From positions 1,488,001 through 1,552,000 of the forward strand of contig NZ_JADPMR010000004.1 of assembly GCF_015686695.1 (NCBI RefSeq): a stretch of DNA of 64,000 bases, in the 5' to 3' direction. How positions within the stretch are numbered: position 1 is the first letter of the stretch; each line of letters begins with the position of its first letter. Source of the DNA: Vibrio nitrifigilis (lineage in GTDB: Bacteria > Pseudomonadota > Gammaproteobacteria > Enterobacterales > Vibrionaceae). Positions 51,904 through 61,235 of this stretch are shown here, in pieces. The notes beneath the pieces are model-generated. The model searched no databases, had not been told where the DNA came from, and saw only the letters and a program-made list of their open reading frames with translations. Made by a program: the position numbers and the translations under genes.

Positions 51904-52632
51904 CTATAGAATCCCAAGCCCCTTTGCGATGGCGGTTGCTCCACTAATAAAACAGAGTGCGAGAGCAAACTTGCGGATAGTTTCTTTAGGCCAATTTTTT
52001 GTTAACTTAATCGCCGCCAAATACCCAAGCACTACGGCTGGCATCAGCGGTAAAGAGATCAATAAATGGTGCCACGTCAAAAATCCTGCACATAATTGAA
52101 CAATAAGGGACATGATAGAGCTGAACACAAAAAAGGCAGCTAGATTCCCACGTAATTTATTCGCTTCTTGATGTTGCAGCAACAATGCCATAGGAGGGCC
52201 GCCAATCGCACTACTGGTACCAAAGAAACCAGAAAAGAATCCCGCAATACACATGCGCTTGGGCGTTGGTTCAATGCGAAAAGGCAACAAGCTCACCAAT
52301 ACCGCCATCATAACCAGTAGTCCTAACCAAAGTTCTAGAACCTTAGCAGATACCCACACAAGTAAAACTCCGCCAGCGACAGACCCAGGAGCACGACCAA
52401 TCAATGCCATCTTAAGCCCACCAATGGAAATATTATGCCTTAACTTCATGGCGTTAAGGAATGAAAGGACTAAAGCACTTAACGTCACAGGAGCGGGAAC
52501 ATAATCAGGAGAAAGAGCAAACAAAAGTGGAGCAGCCACGACAGCTAATCCAAAACCAATCGCAGTCTGAACAAAAGAACCGATAAAAATTAGCACCATC
52601 GAAATCACAATGGGGCTAGAAAAATAATCCAT
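51904..52632 (-). CDS. TSUP family (TauE/SafE-like) sulfite exporter homologue
   Basis: 242 residues, about seven to eight membrane helices in two halves. TSUP features: FVQTAIGFGLAVVAAPLL in the first half and GFFSGFFGTSSAIGGPPMALLLQ in the second, each with the conserved small-residue/Gly-Gly-Pro loop. Family members export or import organosulfur or C2/C3 anions; the substrate is unknown. It is convergent with uxuA and monocistronic. Confidence 0.88.
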   Translation of the reverse strand: MDYFSSPIVISMVLIFIGSFVQTAIGFGLAVVAAPLLFALSPDYVPAPVTLSALVLSFLNAMKLRHNISIGGLKMALIGRAPGSVAGGVLLVWVSAKVLELWLGLLVMMAVLVSLLPFRIEPTPKRMCIAGFFSGFFGTSSAIGGPPMALLLQHQEANKLRGNLAAFFVFSSIMSLIVQLCAGFLTWHHLLISLPLMPAVVLGYLAAIKLTKNWPKETIRKFALALCFISGATAIAKGLGIL

Positions 52633-53804
52633 TATTTAGCCTTAAACTATAAAGAGAAAAGAGATGAAGTTGATTAGTGAACTTTGGTCTAAAAATGTCA
52701 CGCACTCATACTGTTGAGGAGTGTATCATAGTCAACGCAAGCATTGAGCCCCGTTGGATCAAACGCTTATTACATAAATTAAAAAAAGTGTGTTGTTTCG
52801 TTAAGCCTTTCTCTTTTCATGACCGAAAAGCAATCACTTTCCCCTCTTTACCTCCCCCAATTTCAACAACAAATCTCAAATAAATCAGCAATAACCTGTT
52901 CATCATAGGGTGACTTCATAGGCCATTAATACACATAGTATTGAGTTTTAACATAATAATTATAACCCTCTCTTTTCTGTAATAAATTTGTAAATAAGCG
53001 ACTTGTTATATCCTAATTGCATAATCATGCAGTACGTCGCTTTTCCTATCCCCATTAATCTCATATTTGTATACCAATCGATAATACCTATTTTCACTAC
53101 GTGCATAATTCGTACTAGAAATATTCGGTTACTTACAATATCCAACCCTCTAATTTCAGACGCATTTTATTTTAAAAATTGGATAAACGCATAAGCGTTA
53201 CGTTTCTCAAAAGTGAGAAATTAAACATAAGGAGTAATAAGGTATTTTTATTCCATTTTGCTATATGAAGTTTATTAATCTCATTTAATTAAAAATACAT
53301 AAGTAAACACTAATGATACTTAACATATTATTATCTGCTGATTCTATTTTTTATTTATTTTATAAAAAAAGTTTACCCCTTCTAAAAAATGCAAACATCG
53401 ACTAGATCTAATAATAAATTTTACCATTACATATCAAACACTTACAAAAACAATTCAATCACTAATGAATATCTATATTCGTGATAAGCAAAAGAAAAAT
53501 GATTTTGGGCAAAACTTGAAAAAGTACGAAATGCATTTCATAGTTTTGAGAGTGCGCTCATGATTCGAATCAAAACTAGCTTCTAGTATTAAGAACGTAA
53601 CTAAAGAAATTTAATTTTAAAGTAGATGTGCAAATTTAAATAAATCCAAAACGTTATATTTAAAATTGTCATTTTTGAATGAAAGATATTAGAACGTCAT
53701 ATCTTAAAGATAATATTTTGTTAGGTAGCGAAATCAATCGCCATCTGCTAGCGATAGTCTTTGAGATGACAGCCAATACCGGACACTTTTGAATGGAGTC
53801 TTTT
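52633..53804. other. Long AT-rich intergenic region upstream of phaB
   Basis: About 1.17 kb with no convincing gene. Two small adjacent hairpins are seen at 53186-53220 (AACGC-ATAA-GCGTT, then TTTCTCA-AAAG-TGAGAAA). The region otherwise consists of A/T-rich sequence that presumably includes the promoter of the pha operon. Confidence 0.55.
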
Positions 53805-54545
53805 ATGAAAAAGGTCGCTTTGATCACAGGGGCTACTGGCGGAATCGGTTCTGCCATTTCTTCACAACTGATTAACGATGGTTTTAAAGTCATCGCAACA
53901 TACATCAAACCTATGTACGACCACTCAGTTGAATGGGTGAAAGAAAAAGGCTTCTCAGACGATCAAATTCGTTTACTAGAACTCGATGTGACTAAAGTCG
54001 ATGAGTGCCAAGCCACCTTGACTAAACTGCTTGAGGAAGAAGGGAGCGTCGATGTTCTCGTTAACACTGCGGGTATCACCCGAGATGCACAATTTAAAAA
54101 AATGACTGCCGATGATTGGCAAGCCGTTATCAACACAAACCTAAACAGCGTGTTTAATGTGACTCACCCTATTTTCCCTTCAATGCTGGAAAAGAAATCA
54201 GGTCGAATTGTTAACATCACGTCAGTGAATGGTATCAAAGGCCAATTTGGTCAAACCAACTACTCAGCAGCTAAAGCGGGCATGATTGGTTTTACCAAAG
54301 CATTGGCTCTTGAGGGTGCAAAATATGGTGTCACTGTCAACGCAGTTGCACCTGGTTACACAGCAACCCCTATGGTTGCCAAAATGCGTGAAGACGTACT
54401 GGATGCAATCAAAGCTGAAATCCCAATGAAACGTCTTGCTACTCCAGAAGATATCGCTAATGCCGTCGCTTATTTAGTCAGCGATGCTGGTGCCTATATC
54501 ACCGGTGAGACTTTGTCTGTCAACGGTGGTTTGTACATGCACTAG
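53805..54545 (+). CDS. phaB: Acetoacetyl-CoA reductase
   Basis: 246 residues from the ATG at 53805 with TGGAG six bases upstream. Short-chain dehydrogenase with the TGATGGIGSA NADPH-binding turn, DVLVNTAGITRD (NAG motif), the catalytic Ser in NITSVNGIKGQFGQTNYSAAKAG with YSAAK (Tyr and Lys), and a C-terminal GAYITGETLSVNGGLYM. It reduces acetoacetyl-CoA to (R)-3-hydroxybutyryl-CoA for polyhydroxybutyrate. First gene of phaB-phaA-phaP-phaC. Confidence 0.93.
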   Translation: MKKVALITGATGGIGSAISSQLINDGFKVIATYIKPMYDHSVEWVKEKGFSDDQIRLLELDVTKVDECQATLTKLLEEEGSVDVLVNTAGITRDAQFKKMTADDWQAVINTNLNSVFNVTHPIFPSMLEKKSGRIVNITSVNGIKGQFGQTNYSAAKAGMIGFTKALALEGAKYGVTVNAVAPGYTATPMVAKMREDVLDAIKAEIPMKRLATPEDIANAVAYLVSDAGAYITGETLSVNGGLYMH

Positions 54546-54557
54546 GGGAATATCTGG

Positions 54558-55763
54558 ATGGAAAAAGTATTTATCGTAGCAGCGAAACGTACAGCTCTAG
54601 GGTCATTTGGCGGAGCGTTGAAGAATACACCCGCAGGTGAACTTGGTGCAGTCGCGGTTAAAGCGGCACTCGAAGCATCAGGTGTCGCCGCCGACAACGT
54701 TGATGAAGTGATTATTGGTAACGTAGTGGGTGCAGGCCAAGGTATGAATGTGGGACGCCAAGCATCCATTTATGCGGGTATTCCAGTTTCTGTTCCTGCT
54801 TATAGCGTCAATATGGTGTGTGGCAGTGGGATGAAAACCGTAATGGATGGCATCTCACACATTAAAGCTGGCGATGCCAACGTGGTTATCGCAGGTGGTG
54901 TAGAAGTCATGTCTGCTATTCCTTACGCGATTTCTGGAAGCATTCGTAATGGCCACAAAATGGGACATACCCAACTGACAGATCTAATGATTAACGATGG
55001 TTTGACTGATGTTTTCAACCAATATCATATGGGCGTCACCGCAGAAAACGTTGCCAAAGAAGTAGGGTTAACTCGTAAAGAGCAAGATGAATTTGCAGCA
55101 TGGAGTCAAAACAAAGCCGTCGCCGCTATTGAAGCAGGCAAGTTCAAAGATGAAATTGTACCTGTTGAAGTCAAAGTTCGCCGCGACGCCGTGATATTTG
55201 ACACAGACGAATACCCTAAACCAAACACCACCGCAGAAACACTCGCAAGACTGCGTCCTGCCTTTGATAAAGAAGGCACGGTTACCGCAGGTAATGCGTC
55301 TGGTATCAACGATGGCGCAAGTGCCGTTGTACTTGCTTCTGAGCAAGCCGTAAAAGAATACCAATTGAAGCCATTGGCTGAAGTTGTCGGCTACGCTCAA
55401 GATGGCGTTGATCCTAAAGTCATGGGATTAGGGCCTGTTGGAGCAGTCACAAAAGCGCTTAAAAAAGCACAATTAACAATTAAGGACATCGATCTTTTTG
55501 AACTGAATGAAGCGTTTGCAGCACAAGCATTAGGCGTTATCAAACAGCTTTCAAAAATTCATGAAGTCGACCCTAAAACCATTCTCGATAAATCCAACGT
55601 GAATGGAGGAGCCATTGCATTAGGTCATCCTCTGGGAGCATCGGGAAACCGAATTCTTGTGAGTTTGATTTACGAGATGCATAAGCGCTCAAATCAATAT
55701 GGTGTGGCTTCACTGTGTGTCGGAGGCGGTATGGGCACAGCAGTGGTAGTCAAAGCAATTTAA
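54558..55763 (+). CDS. phaA: Acetyl-CoA acetyltransferase (beta-ketothiolase)
   Basis: 401 residues. Nucleophile Cys88 lies in NMVCGSGMKT, the conserved substrate-site region is NASGINDGASAVVL, and the catalytic His and second Cys lie in NGGAIALGHPLGASGNRI and SLCVGGGMGTAVV. It condenses two acetyl-CoA to acetoacetyl-CoA, the first step of PHB synthesis. It begins 12 bases after the phaB stop in the same operon. Confidence 0.94.
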   Translation: MEKVFIVAAKRTALGSFGGALKNTPAGELGAVAVKAALEASGVAADNVDEVIIGNVVGAGQGMNVGRQASIYAGIPVSVPAYSVNMVCGSGMKTVMDGISHIKAGDANVVIAGGVEVMSAIPYAISGSIRNGHKMGHTQLTDLMINDGLTDVFNQYHMGVTAENVAKEVGLTRKEQDEFAAWSQNKAVAAIEAGKFKDEIVPVEVKVRRDAVIFDTDEYPKPNTTAETLARLRPAFDKEGTVTAGNASGINDGASAVVLASEQAVKEYQLKPLAEVVGYAQDGVDPKVMGLGPVGAVTKALKKAQLTIKDIDLFELNEAFAAQALGVIKQLSKIHEVDPKTILDKSNVNGGAIALGHPLGASGNRILVSLIYEMHKRSNQYGVASLCVGGGMGTAVVVKAI

Positions 55764-55805
55764 ACGTTAACGGATTAAATATTATTCACTATCAGGAGAA
55801 TATCC

Positions 55806-56159
55806 ATGTACACCGAATTTTTTAAAACATTTACTGATCAAGCAGAAAAAAGTTTCGAACCTTACACCAAATTCAATAAATTGATGGCTAAAAACGTTGA
55901 AACTTTGACTGAAATGCAACTGAAAGCTATTCAAACCTATAGCCAAATGGGCCTTGACCAAGTAAAAGCAGCCAGCGAAATTACTGACGTCACTTCATTG
56001 ACTAAATTCAACAGCGAACAACTTGCCGTTTTCTCAAAATTATCCGAACAACTTGTTGCTGATAGCAATAAAATTCAAGCTATTGCTAAAGAATTCAAAG
56101 ATGATTTTGACAGCTTGACTACTGAAAATCTGAAAACCGTAACTCCAAACGCTCAGTAA
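55806..56159 (+). CDS. phaP: Phasin, PHB granule-associated protein
   Basis: 117 residues, all amphipathic helix with no cysteine, tryptophan or signal, of the phasin_2 type (YTEFFKTFTDQAEKSFEPYTKFNKLMAKNVETLTEMQLKAIQTYSQMGLDQVKAASEI). It coats polyhydroxybutyrate granules. Located between phaA and phaC as in other vibrios, with AGGAG about 7 bases before the ATG. Confidence 0.9.
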   Translation: MYTEFFKTFTDQAEKSFEPYTKFNKLMAKNVETLTEMQLKAIQTYSQMGLDQVKAASEITDVTSLTKFNSEQLAVFSKLSEQLVADSNKIQAIAKEFKDDFDSLTTENLKTVTPNAQ

Positions 56160-56174
56160 GGATATTTAGTTACA

Positions 56175-56204
56175 ACGCTGCCTCGCTTCACCGCGCGGCA
56201 GCGT
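56175..56204 (+). other. Hairpin between phaP and phaC
   Basis: 8-bp GC-rich stem ACGCTGCC / GGCAGCGT with a 14-base loop, ending 26 bases before phaC. There is no T-run, so it may stabilise the upstream phaP mRNA or attenuate phaC rather than terminate. Confidence 0.45.
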
Positions 56205-56229
56205 GGTTTCCGATCACAGGAGTCTCAAA

Positions 56230-58011
56230 ATGTATCAAAACTTCTTTTCAGACTACCTTGTAAAACTCCAAGAAGCCAATGTGCATTGGTGGAAAAATGT
56301 TGAAGCAAACAAGGAAGTTCTTAGTTCTCCAGTCAACAAAGCATTACAAGAAGTGAATTTTGATGATACAGCGAAACTACTAGAACAAGCGGCTAATCAA
56401 CCTCAAGCGATGCTCAAACTGCAGACCCAATGGTGGGAAAAGCAGTTAGAAATCTGGCAAAACGTATTCTTTAACCCATCACAACCTAGCATTGTTGATG
56501 CGGATCGAGGGGATAAACGTTTTTCTGGTGAAGCTTGGGATGCTGATGTGGTTTCTAATTTTATTAAACAATCTTATTTGTTGTTTAGTAAAACGTATTT
56601 AGAAACGATTGAGTCGATTGAAGGCGTTGATGATAAAACAAAAGAACGTTTAATGTTCTTTTCTCGTCAAACCATCAATGCGCTTTCGCCATCAAACTTT
56701 ATTTCAACTAACCCTGAATTACGTAAGCTAACCATTGAAAAAAATGGCGCTAATTTGATCGCAGGATTAGAGCAGTTGCAAGAAGATGTAGAATCTAGCG
56801 CTGAAATCCTAAAAATTCGTATGACGAACAAAAAGGCTTTCCGTGTTGGTGAAGACATTGCAACTACACCTGGCGATGTGGTGTATAAAAATGATCTGTT
56901 TGAACTCATCCAATACAAACCGATGACCAAGCAGGTAAATGCGACACCACTACTGATCGTTCCTCCATACATCAATAAATACTATATCCTTGATTTACGC
57001 ACCAAAAACTCTATGGTGAAATGGTTGCTAGAACAAGGTCATACCGTATTTTTGATGTCTTGGCGTAACCCTGGTTACGAACAACGTAAAGTTGAATTCG
57101 GTGATTATATTACTGACGGTGTCGTCAAAGCGGTTACTGCAATTGAAGAAATCACAGGCCAAGAACAAATTAATGCAGCAGGTTACTGTATTGGTGGTAC
57201 TGTTTTGGCATGTACCGTTGCTTATTACGCAGCGAAACGTATGAAAAAACGCATTAAGTCAGCGACTTTCTTCACAACTCTACTCGACTTCTCTCGCCCT
57301 GGGGATATTGGCGTTTATATTAACGACCCAATTATCAGTGCGGTGGAAATCCAAAACCAAGTTCGTGGTTATATGGATGGACGTATGATGAACGTTACCT
57401 TTAGCTTGCTAAGGGAAAATTCATTGTATTGGAATTACTACGTCGAACATTACCTGAAAGGGAATAATCCTGTCGACTTCGACCTACTTTACTGGAACAG
57501 TGACGGTACTAACCTAAGTGCTGAAACCAGTAACTTCATGCTGCGTGAACTCTATTTGAATAACAAATTGATTCAAGATAAAGGTGTGAAAATCGGTGGA
57601 GTCTGGATCGACCTACGTAAGATCAACATCCCAACCTACTTCGTTTCAACCAAAGAAGACCATATTGCTCTGTGGCAAGGTACTTACAATGGTGCATTGC
57701 ATGTCGGTGGTAAGAAAACGTTCGTACTTGGTGAGTCTGGTCATATTGCTGGGATCATTAATCACCCAGATAAGAACAAATATGGCTTCTACATCAATGA
57801 TAATCTGACTGAAAACCCTGAAGAATGGTTATCAGCAGCATCGCATACTGATGGTTCTTGGTGGACGCACTGGAATCAGTGGTTGGGTCAATTCAACCCT
57901 GAAGAAAAAGTTGCGCCTTATACCCAAGGTTCTGAACAACATCCTGTTATTACAGCCGCTCCAGGCGAGTATGTAAAGATTGTGCTTCCAGTCGATCAGT
58001 CTGAAGCATAG
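56230..58011 (+). CDS. phaC: Class I poly(3-hydroxyalkanoate) synthase
   Basis: 593 residues from the ATG at 56230 (AGGAG 7 bases upstream); an in-frame extension to 56203 would run through the intergenic hairpin side. The alpha/beta-hydrolase core has the lipase-like box GYCIGGT with the catalytic Cys (about residue 319), the catalytic Asp in STKEDHIALW and His in GESGHIAGIINHP. The N-terminal ~200 residues are the class I dimerisation/granule domain. It polymerises (R)-3-hydroxybutyryl-CoA at the granule surface. Last gene of the pha operon. Confidence 0.94.
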   Translation: MYQNFFSDYLVKLQEANVHWWKNVEANKEVLSSPVNKALQEVNFDDTAKLLEQAANQPQAMLKLQTQWWEKQLEIWQNVFFNPSQPSIVDADRGDKRFSGEAWDADVVSNFIKQSYLLFSKTYLETIESIEGVDDKTKERLMFFSRQTINALSPSNFISTNPELRKLTIEKNGANLIAGLEQLQEDVESSAEILKIRMTNKKAFRVGEDIATTPGDVVYKNDLFELIQYKPMTKQVNATPLLIVPPYINKYYILDLRTKNSMVKWLLEQGHTVFLMSWRNPGYEQRKVEFGDYITDGVVKAVTAIEEITGQEQINAAGYCIGGTVLACTVAYYAAKRMKKRIKSATFFTTLLDFSRPGDIGVYINDPIISAVEIQNQVRGYMDGRMMNVTFSLLRENSLYWNYYVEHYLKGNNPVDFDLLYWNSDGTNLSAETSNFMLRELYLNNKLIQDKGVKIGGVWIDLRKINIPTYFVSTKEDHIALWQGTYNGALHVGGKKTFVLGESGHIAGIINHPDKNKYGFYINDNLTENPEEWLSAASHTDGSWWTHWNQWLGQFNPEEKVAPYTQGSEQHPVITAAPGEYVKIVLPVDQSEA

Positions 58012-58021
58012 TGTGTCAATT

Positions 58022-58042
58022 GAGCGACTCAGTGAGTCGCTC
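58022..58042 (+). terminator. Terminator of the pha operon
   Basis: Palindrome with arms GAGCGACTCA / TGAGTCGCTC around one base, followed by TCTTTTTATC, 10 bases after phaC. Confidence 0.8.
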
Positions 58043-58096
58043 TCTTTTTATCTCACGCTGTTTACAGTGTAAATGCCACGTTCATCCGTTCTCAAA

Positions 58097-59896
58097 TTAT
58101 TCATCAATGAACAGTGGTACAAAACAGTGATTCGCTACATCAATTAACCCTTTATCTGACAATTTTGCTTTAGGAATCACAGGTAAGGCCATCGTAGAGA
58201 TCCGCATCGTCGGATTTGGCGCTTCAGTTAATCCCTGATAACGCAATACGGCTTTCATTTGCTCACTTTGCTGCGCTACAACCTCACACGGTTCAAGCGA
58301 CATAAGCCCGGCTACTTGCAACGGAATATTAGCGCTTACTTCACCATTAGCGCAGCTTGCGATTCCCCCGCGCTGCTCGATCACTTGCTGAATCGCAACC
58401 AACGCATTCGCAGCGGTGTCGAAAATTGCCGTCAAATTGTGACTGTCATGCGAGACGGTTGATGCTATCGCCCCCTCACGAAGCCCAAAACCACTCACTA
58501 CGGCTAATGTCCTCTGATCAAATAAACCATAACGGTTTTGTACCAAAGCAAACATATGGCCTTCAGGCAGCTGTAATTTGCCATCTTTCACGGTGATATC
58601 TGTCGGTCGCCATTCCGTTAATGACCCATTAGGGCGTAAGTAGTGCATGACATTGACGTTCACCGTCCCATTTTGCAAAGGTGCAGTAATCGTTAGGTCA
58701 GACTCACTTAGTAATGGGATGTTATCGACGGTATTGAGCGCTTCAACAGGGCTCATTTTGCTCGCAAACGGTGTGACTAATTGATTATCTCGAGCAACAA
58801 TCTGCCCATGACTGATCACCAATGATGGCCTTGGTTCGGTCAATGATTCAATCAATTGAACATCCGCAACATATCCCGGCGCGACGGCACCGAGGTTACG
58901 AACCCCCAAATCTCGCGCAGTATGTAAGGTGGCGCAACGAATGGCGGTTATCGGATCTAACCCAGCATCAATCGCCGTTTTTACCACATAGTTCATATGA
59001 CCACTTTCAAGGATATCCGACGCTTCGCGATCGTCCGTACATAAACACAATAAGTCGTGATAGCGAAAGTCTTTTACAGCCTCGACAATATCATGCACAT
59101 TTTGCGAGGCAGAACTTTCACGCGCATCTACGTACATACCAAGTCGCATTTTATCTTTTGCTTCTTGACCGCTACGGCTTTCGTGATCGTTGGTTGGGCC
59201 GCTACATAAATAAGCATTTAAGCGGCGACCAAACATTCCTGGAGCATGGCCTTGAATATACTGATGCTGTTGATTGGCTTGTTTAAGAATATCGACCATA
59301 CGCGCATCGTTATTTAGCACGCCATGGAAGTCCATTACTTCACCAATACCAAAAATACCCTCTGCTTCGGTCAGCTGCTGGATATCCGTTGCGTAAAAGT
59401 CTGCCCCCGATGATTCCATTCCCGGCAAAGCAGGTACACAAGAAGGCGCTAACACATAATAACGAATCGGCAGATCACTGACCGATTGTGCCATGTATTT
59501 CACTCCTTCAGCGCCAAGCACATTACCAATTTCATGAGGATCAATCACTACAGTGGTGGTTCCCCAAGGCAATACAGAAGCTGAAAAATGACGTGGCGTC
59601 ATCATGGTACTTTCGATATGCAAGTGTGCATCAATAAACCCAGGAATAAGATATTGCCCATGCCCATCAATGGTTTGCTTTGCTTGATAGGTCAATGTTT
59701 CACGATTGAGGTTTTCTGGGTCAAAATCGACAAACGCAATCATCCCCTCAAAAATACCCACTGCACCAGGTGCAATTTCACCCGTAAACAGATTCACGAC
59801 CTGAACATTTTGCAGCAAGATATCGACCGCAATGTGTCCCTGAGCAGCTTTAATTAGCGCTTGAGGATTAGTTGGATTAATTCGCATCACACTCAC
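58097..59896 (-). CDS. ade: Adenine deaminase
   Basis: 599 residues (ATG at 59896; an ATG at 59887 is an alternative). Amidohydrolase with FIDAHLHIESTMMTPRHF (metal His-x-His), WGTTTVVIDPHEIGNV, IQGHAPGMFG, LCLCTDDREASDIL (metal Asp) and a C-terminal adenine deaminase domain (GLREGAIASTVSHDSHNLTAIF). It converts adenine to hypoxanthine and ammonia. Its start overlaps the stop of the upstream purine permease gene by 4 bases, so the two are coupled. Confidence 0.93.
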   Translation of the reverse strand: MSVMRINPTNPQALIKAAQGHIAVDILLQNVQVVNLFTGEIAPGAVGIFEGMIAFVDFDPENLNRETLTYQAKQTIDGHGQYLIPGFIDAHLHIESTMMTPRHFSASVLPWGTTTVVIDPHEIGNVLGAEGVKYMAQSVSDLPIRYYVLAPSCVPALPGMESSGADFYATDIQQLTEAEGIFGIGEVMDFHGVLNNDARMVDILKQANQQHQYIQGHAPGMFGRRLNAYLCSGPTNDHESRSGQEAKDKMRLGMYVDARESSASQNVHDIVEAVKDFRYHDLLCLCTDDREASDILESGHMNYVVKTAIDAGLDPITAIRCATLHTARDLGVRNLGAVAPGYVADVQLIESLTEPRPSLVISHGQIVARDNQLVTPFASKMSPVEALNTVDNIPLLSESDLTITAPLQNGTVNVNVMHYLRPNGSLTEWRPTDITVKDGKLQLPEGHMFALVQNRYGLFDQRTLAVVSGFGLREGAIASTVSHDSHNLTAIFDTAANALVAIQQVIEQRGGIASCANGEVSANIPLQVAGLMSLEPCEVVAQQSEQMKAVLRYQGLTEAPNPTMRISTMALPVIPKAKLSDKGLIDVANHCFVPLFIDE

Positions 59897-61224
59897 TTAA
59901 TAGCAAAGAAGTACACTAAAGGAATCGCCAAAATATATAGGCCTGGATGAATATCTTTATAACGACCTGCCAACAGTTTCACGACGATATAAGACAAAAT
60001 GCCAAAGCTGATGCCATTGGCAATACTTGATGTATAAGCACAAAAAACAATGGTTGAGAACGCAGGCATCAGTTCTGTAGGATCGGAAAAATCTAAACGC
60101 TGCACACTCGTTAGCATCATAAGACCGATCATGATCAGTATCGGTGCGGTTGCAAAACCAGGAATCATCGTCGCGATTGGTGTTAAAAATAGACAGATCA
60201 AGAAACAAAAACCTGTCACAATTGCAGTTAACCCCGTACGACCTCCCGCTTCAACCCCCGCAGCAGACTCAATATAAGAGGTCAATGTCGTTAAACCAAA
60301 TAGAGAACCAACAACAGTCGCAACCGAATCAACCCAAAATGGTTTATGGATATTTGGCAAATTACCGTCTTTATCCAATAAACCCGCTTTATCTGACACA
60401 CCTAATAACGTTCCTAATGTGGAAAAAAAGTCGCCCACAAAAAAGGTAAAAATAAACGAGATATAACCAAATTTCAGTGCATCGCCAATATCCAACTGAA
60501 ACGCAATGGGCTTCAATGATGGAGGCAAGGAAACAAACTGATTTGGCACATGTGTCAGCCCTAGAGGAATACCAACAGCCGTAATAATCACCATGGCATA
60601 CAACAGAGCGCCGGTAATTTTACGAGCGGTTAACCCCATGGTGAGTGCCAAACCGGCTAAAGTGAGCACGACTTTATAATCGTCCATACTTCCCAGCGTA
60701 ATTGAATGGCCATGAAACACCATCAGCCCACCACTTTTAAAGCCAAGCTGAGCGATATATAAACCAATAGCTGCACCAATAGCTATTTTTACATTGGTTG
60801 GCATCATACGGACTACCAACTCACGCAAGCCAAGTAAGGTTAACAATACAAAGGTCATCCCAGAGATAAACACCATGCCCATCCCGGTTTGCCAGTTAAC
60901 CACCCCATCAGCCACCAGCGTAAAAGCAAAAAAGGCATTTCCCCCCATAGCGGGCGCCAAAGCAAAAGGTAAGTTAGTAAAATATCCCATTGCAAAACAG
61001 GCGAGAGCCGAGAATAACGCCACAGCAGCGGTTACCGCCCCTACGTCCATACCGGCGGCTTTCATAAAAGTAGGATGAACAATCAAAATGTAAGCCATTG
61101 CCATAAAAGTCGTCAGTCCGGCAACGATCTCCGTTTTAACATTGGTTTTATTTTTTACCAGTTGAAAACGCTTATCCAAACGTTCACTAAGTGTTAGCTT
61201 GCCGCTAAGTACTTGAGCAACCAT
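59893..61224 (-). CDS. NCS2/AzgA-type purine permease
   Basis: 443 residues, about 12-14 membrane helices. AzgA subfamily features: TNVKTEIVAGLTTFMAMAYILIVHP near the N-terminus, PFALAPAMGGNAFFAFTLV (conserved APAMG-N), IGLYIAQLGFKSGG, and SFIFTFFVGDFFSTLGTLLGVSDKAGLLDKDG (the substrate-binding helix). Members carry adenine, guanine or hypoxanthine with H+. Genetic coupling to adenine deaminase points to adenine or hypoxanthine. It lies between ade and an M20 carbamoylase-like gene. Confidence 0.9.
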   Translation of the reverse strand: MVAQVLSGKLTLSERLDKRFQLVKNKTNVKTEIVAGLTTFMAMAYILIVHPTFMKAAGMDVGAVTAAVALFSALACFAMGYFTNLPFALAPAMGGNAFFAFTLVADGVVNWQTGMGMVFISGMTFVLLTLLGLRELVVRMMPTNVKIAIGAAIGLYIAQLGFKSGGLMVFHGHSITLGSMDDYKVVLTLAGLALTMGLTARKITGALLYAMVIITAVGIPLGLTHVPNQFVSLPPSLKPIAFQLDIGDALKFGYISFIFTFFVGDFFSTLGTLLGVSDKAGLLDKDGNLPNIHKPFWVDSVATVVGSLFGLTTLTSYIESAAGVEAGGRTGLTAIVTGFCFLICLFLTPIATMIPGFATAPILIMIGLMMLTSVQRLDFSDPTELMPAFSTIVFCAYTSSIANGISFGILSYIVVKLLAGRYKDIHPGLYILAIPLVYFFAIK

Positions 61225-61235
61225 AACAGTCCCTA

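Noticed and set aside
53060..53085. TATACCAATCG resembling an ExuR half-site upstream of phaB
   Set aside because: Only one half of the palindrome is present and the neighbouring genes have no uronate link.
58822..59286. 154-codon frame opposite the adenine deaminase gene
   Set aside because: Antisense shadow of a well-supported gene with no family features.
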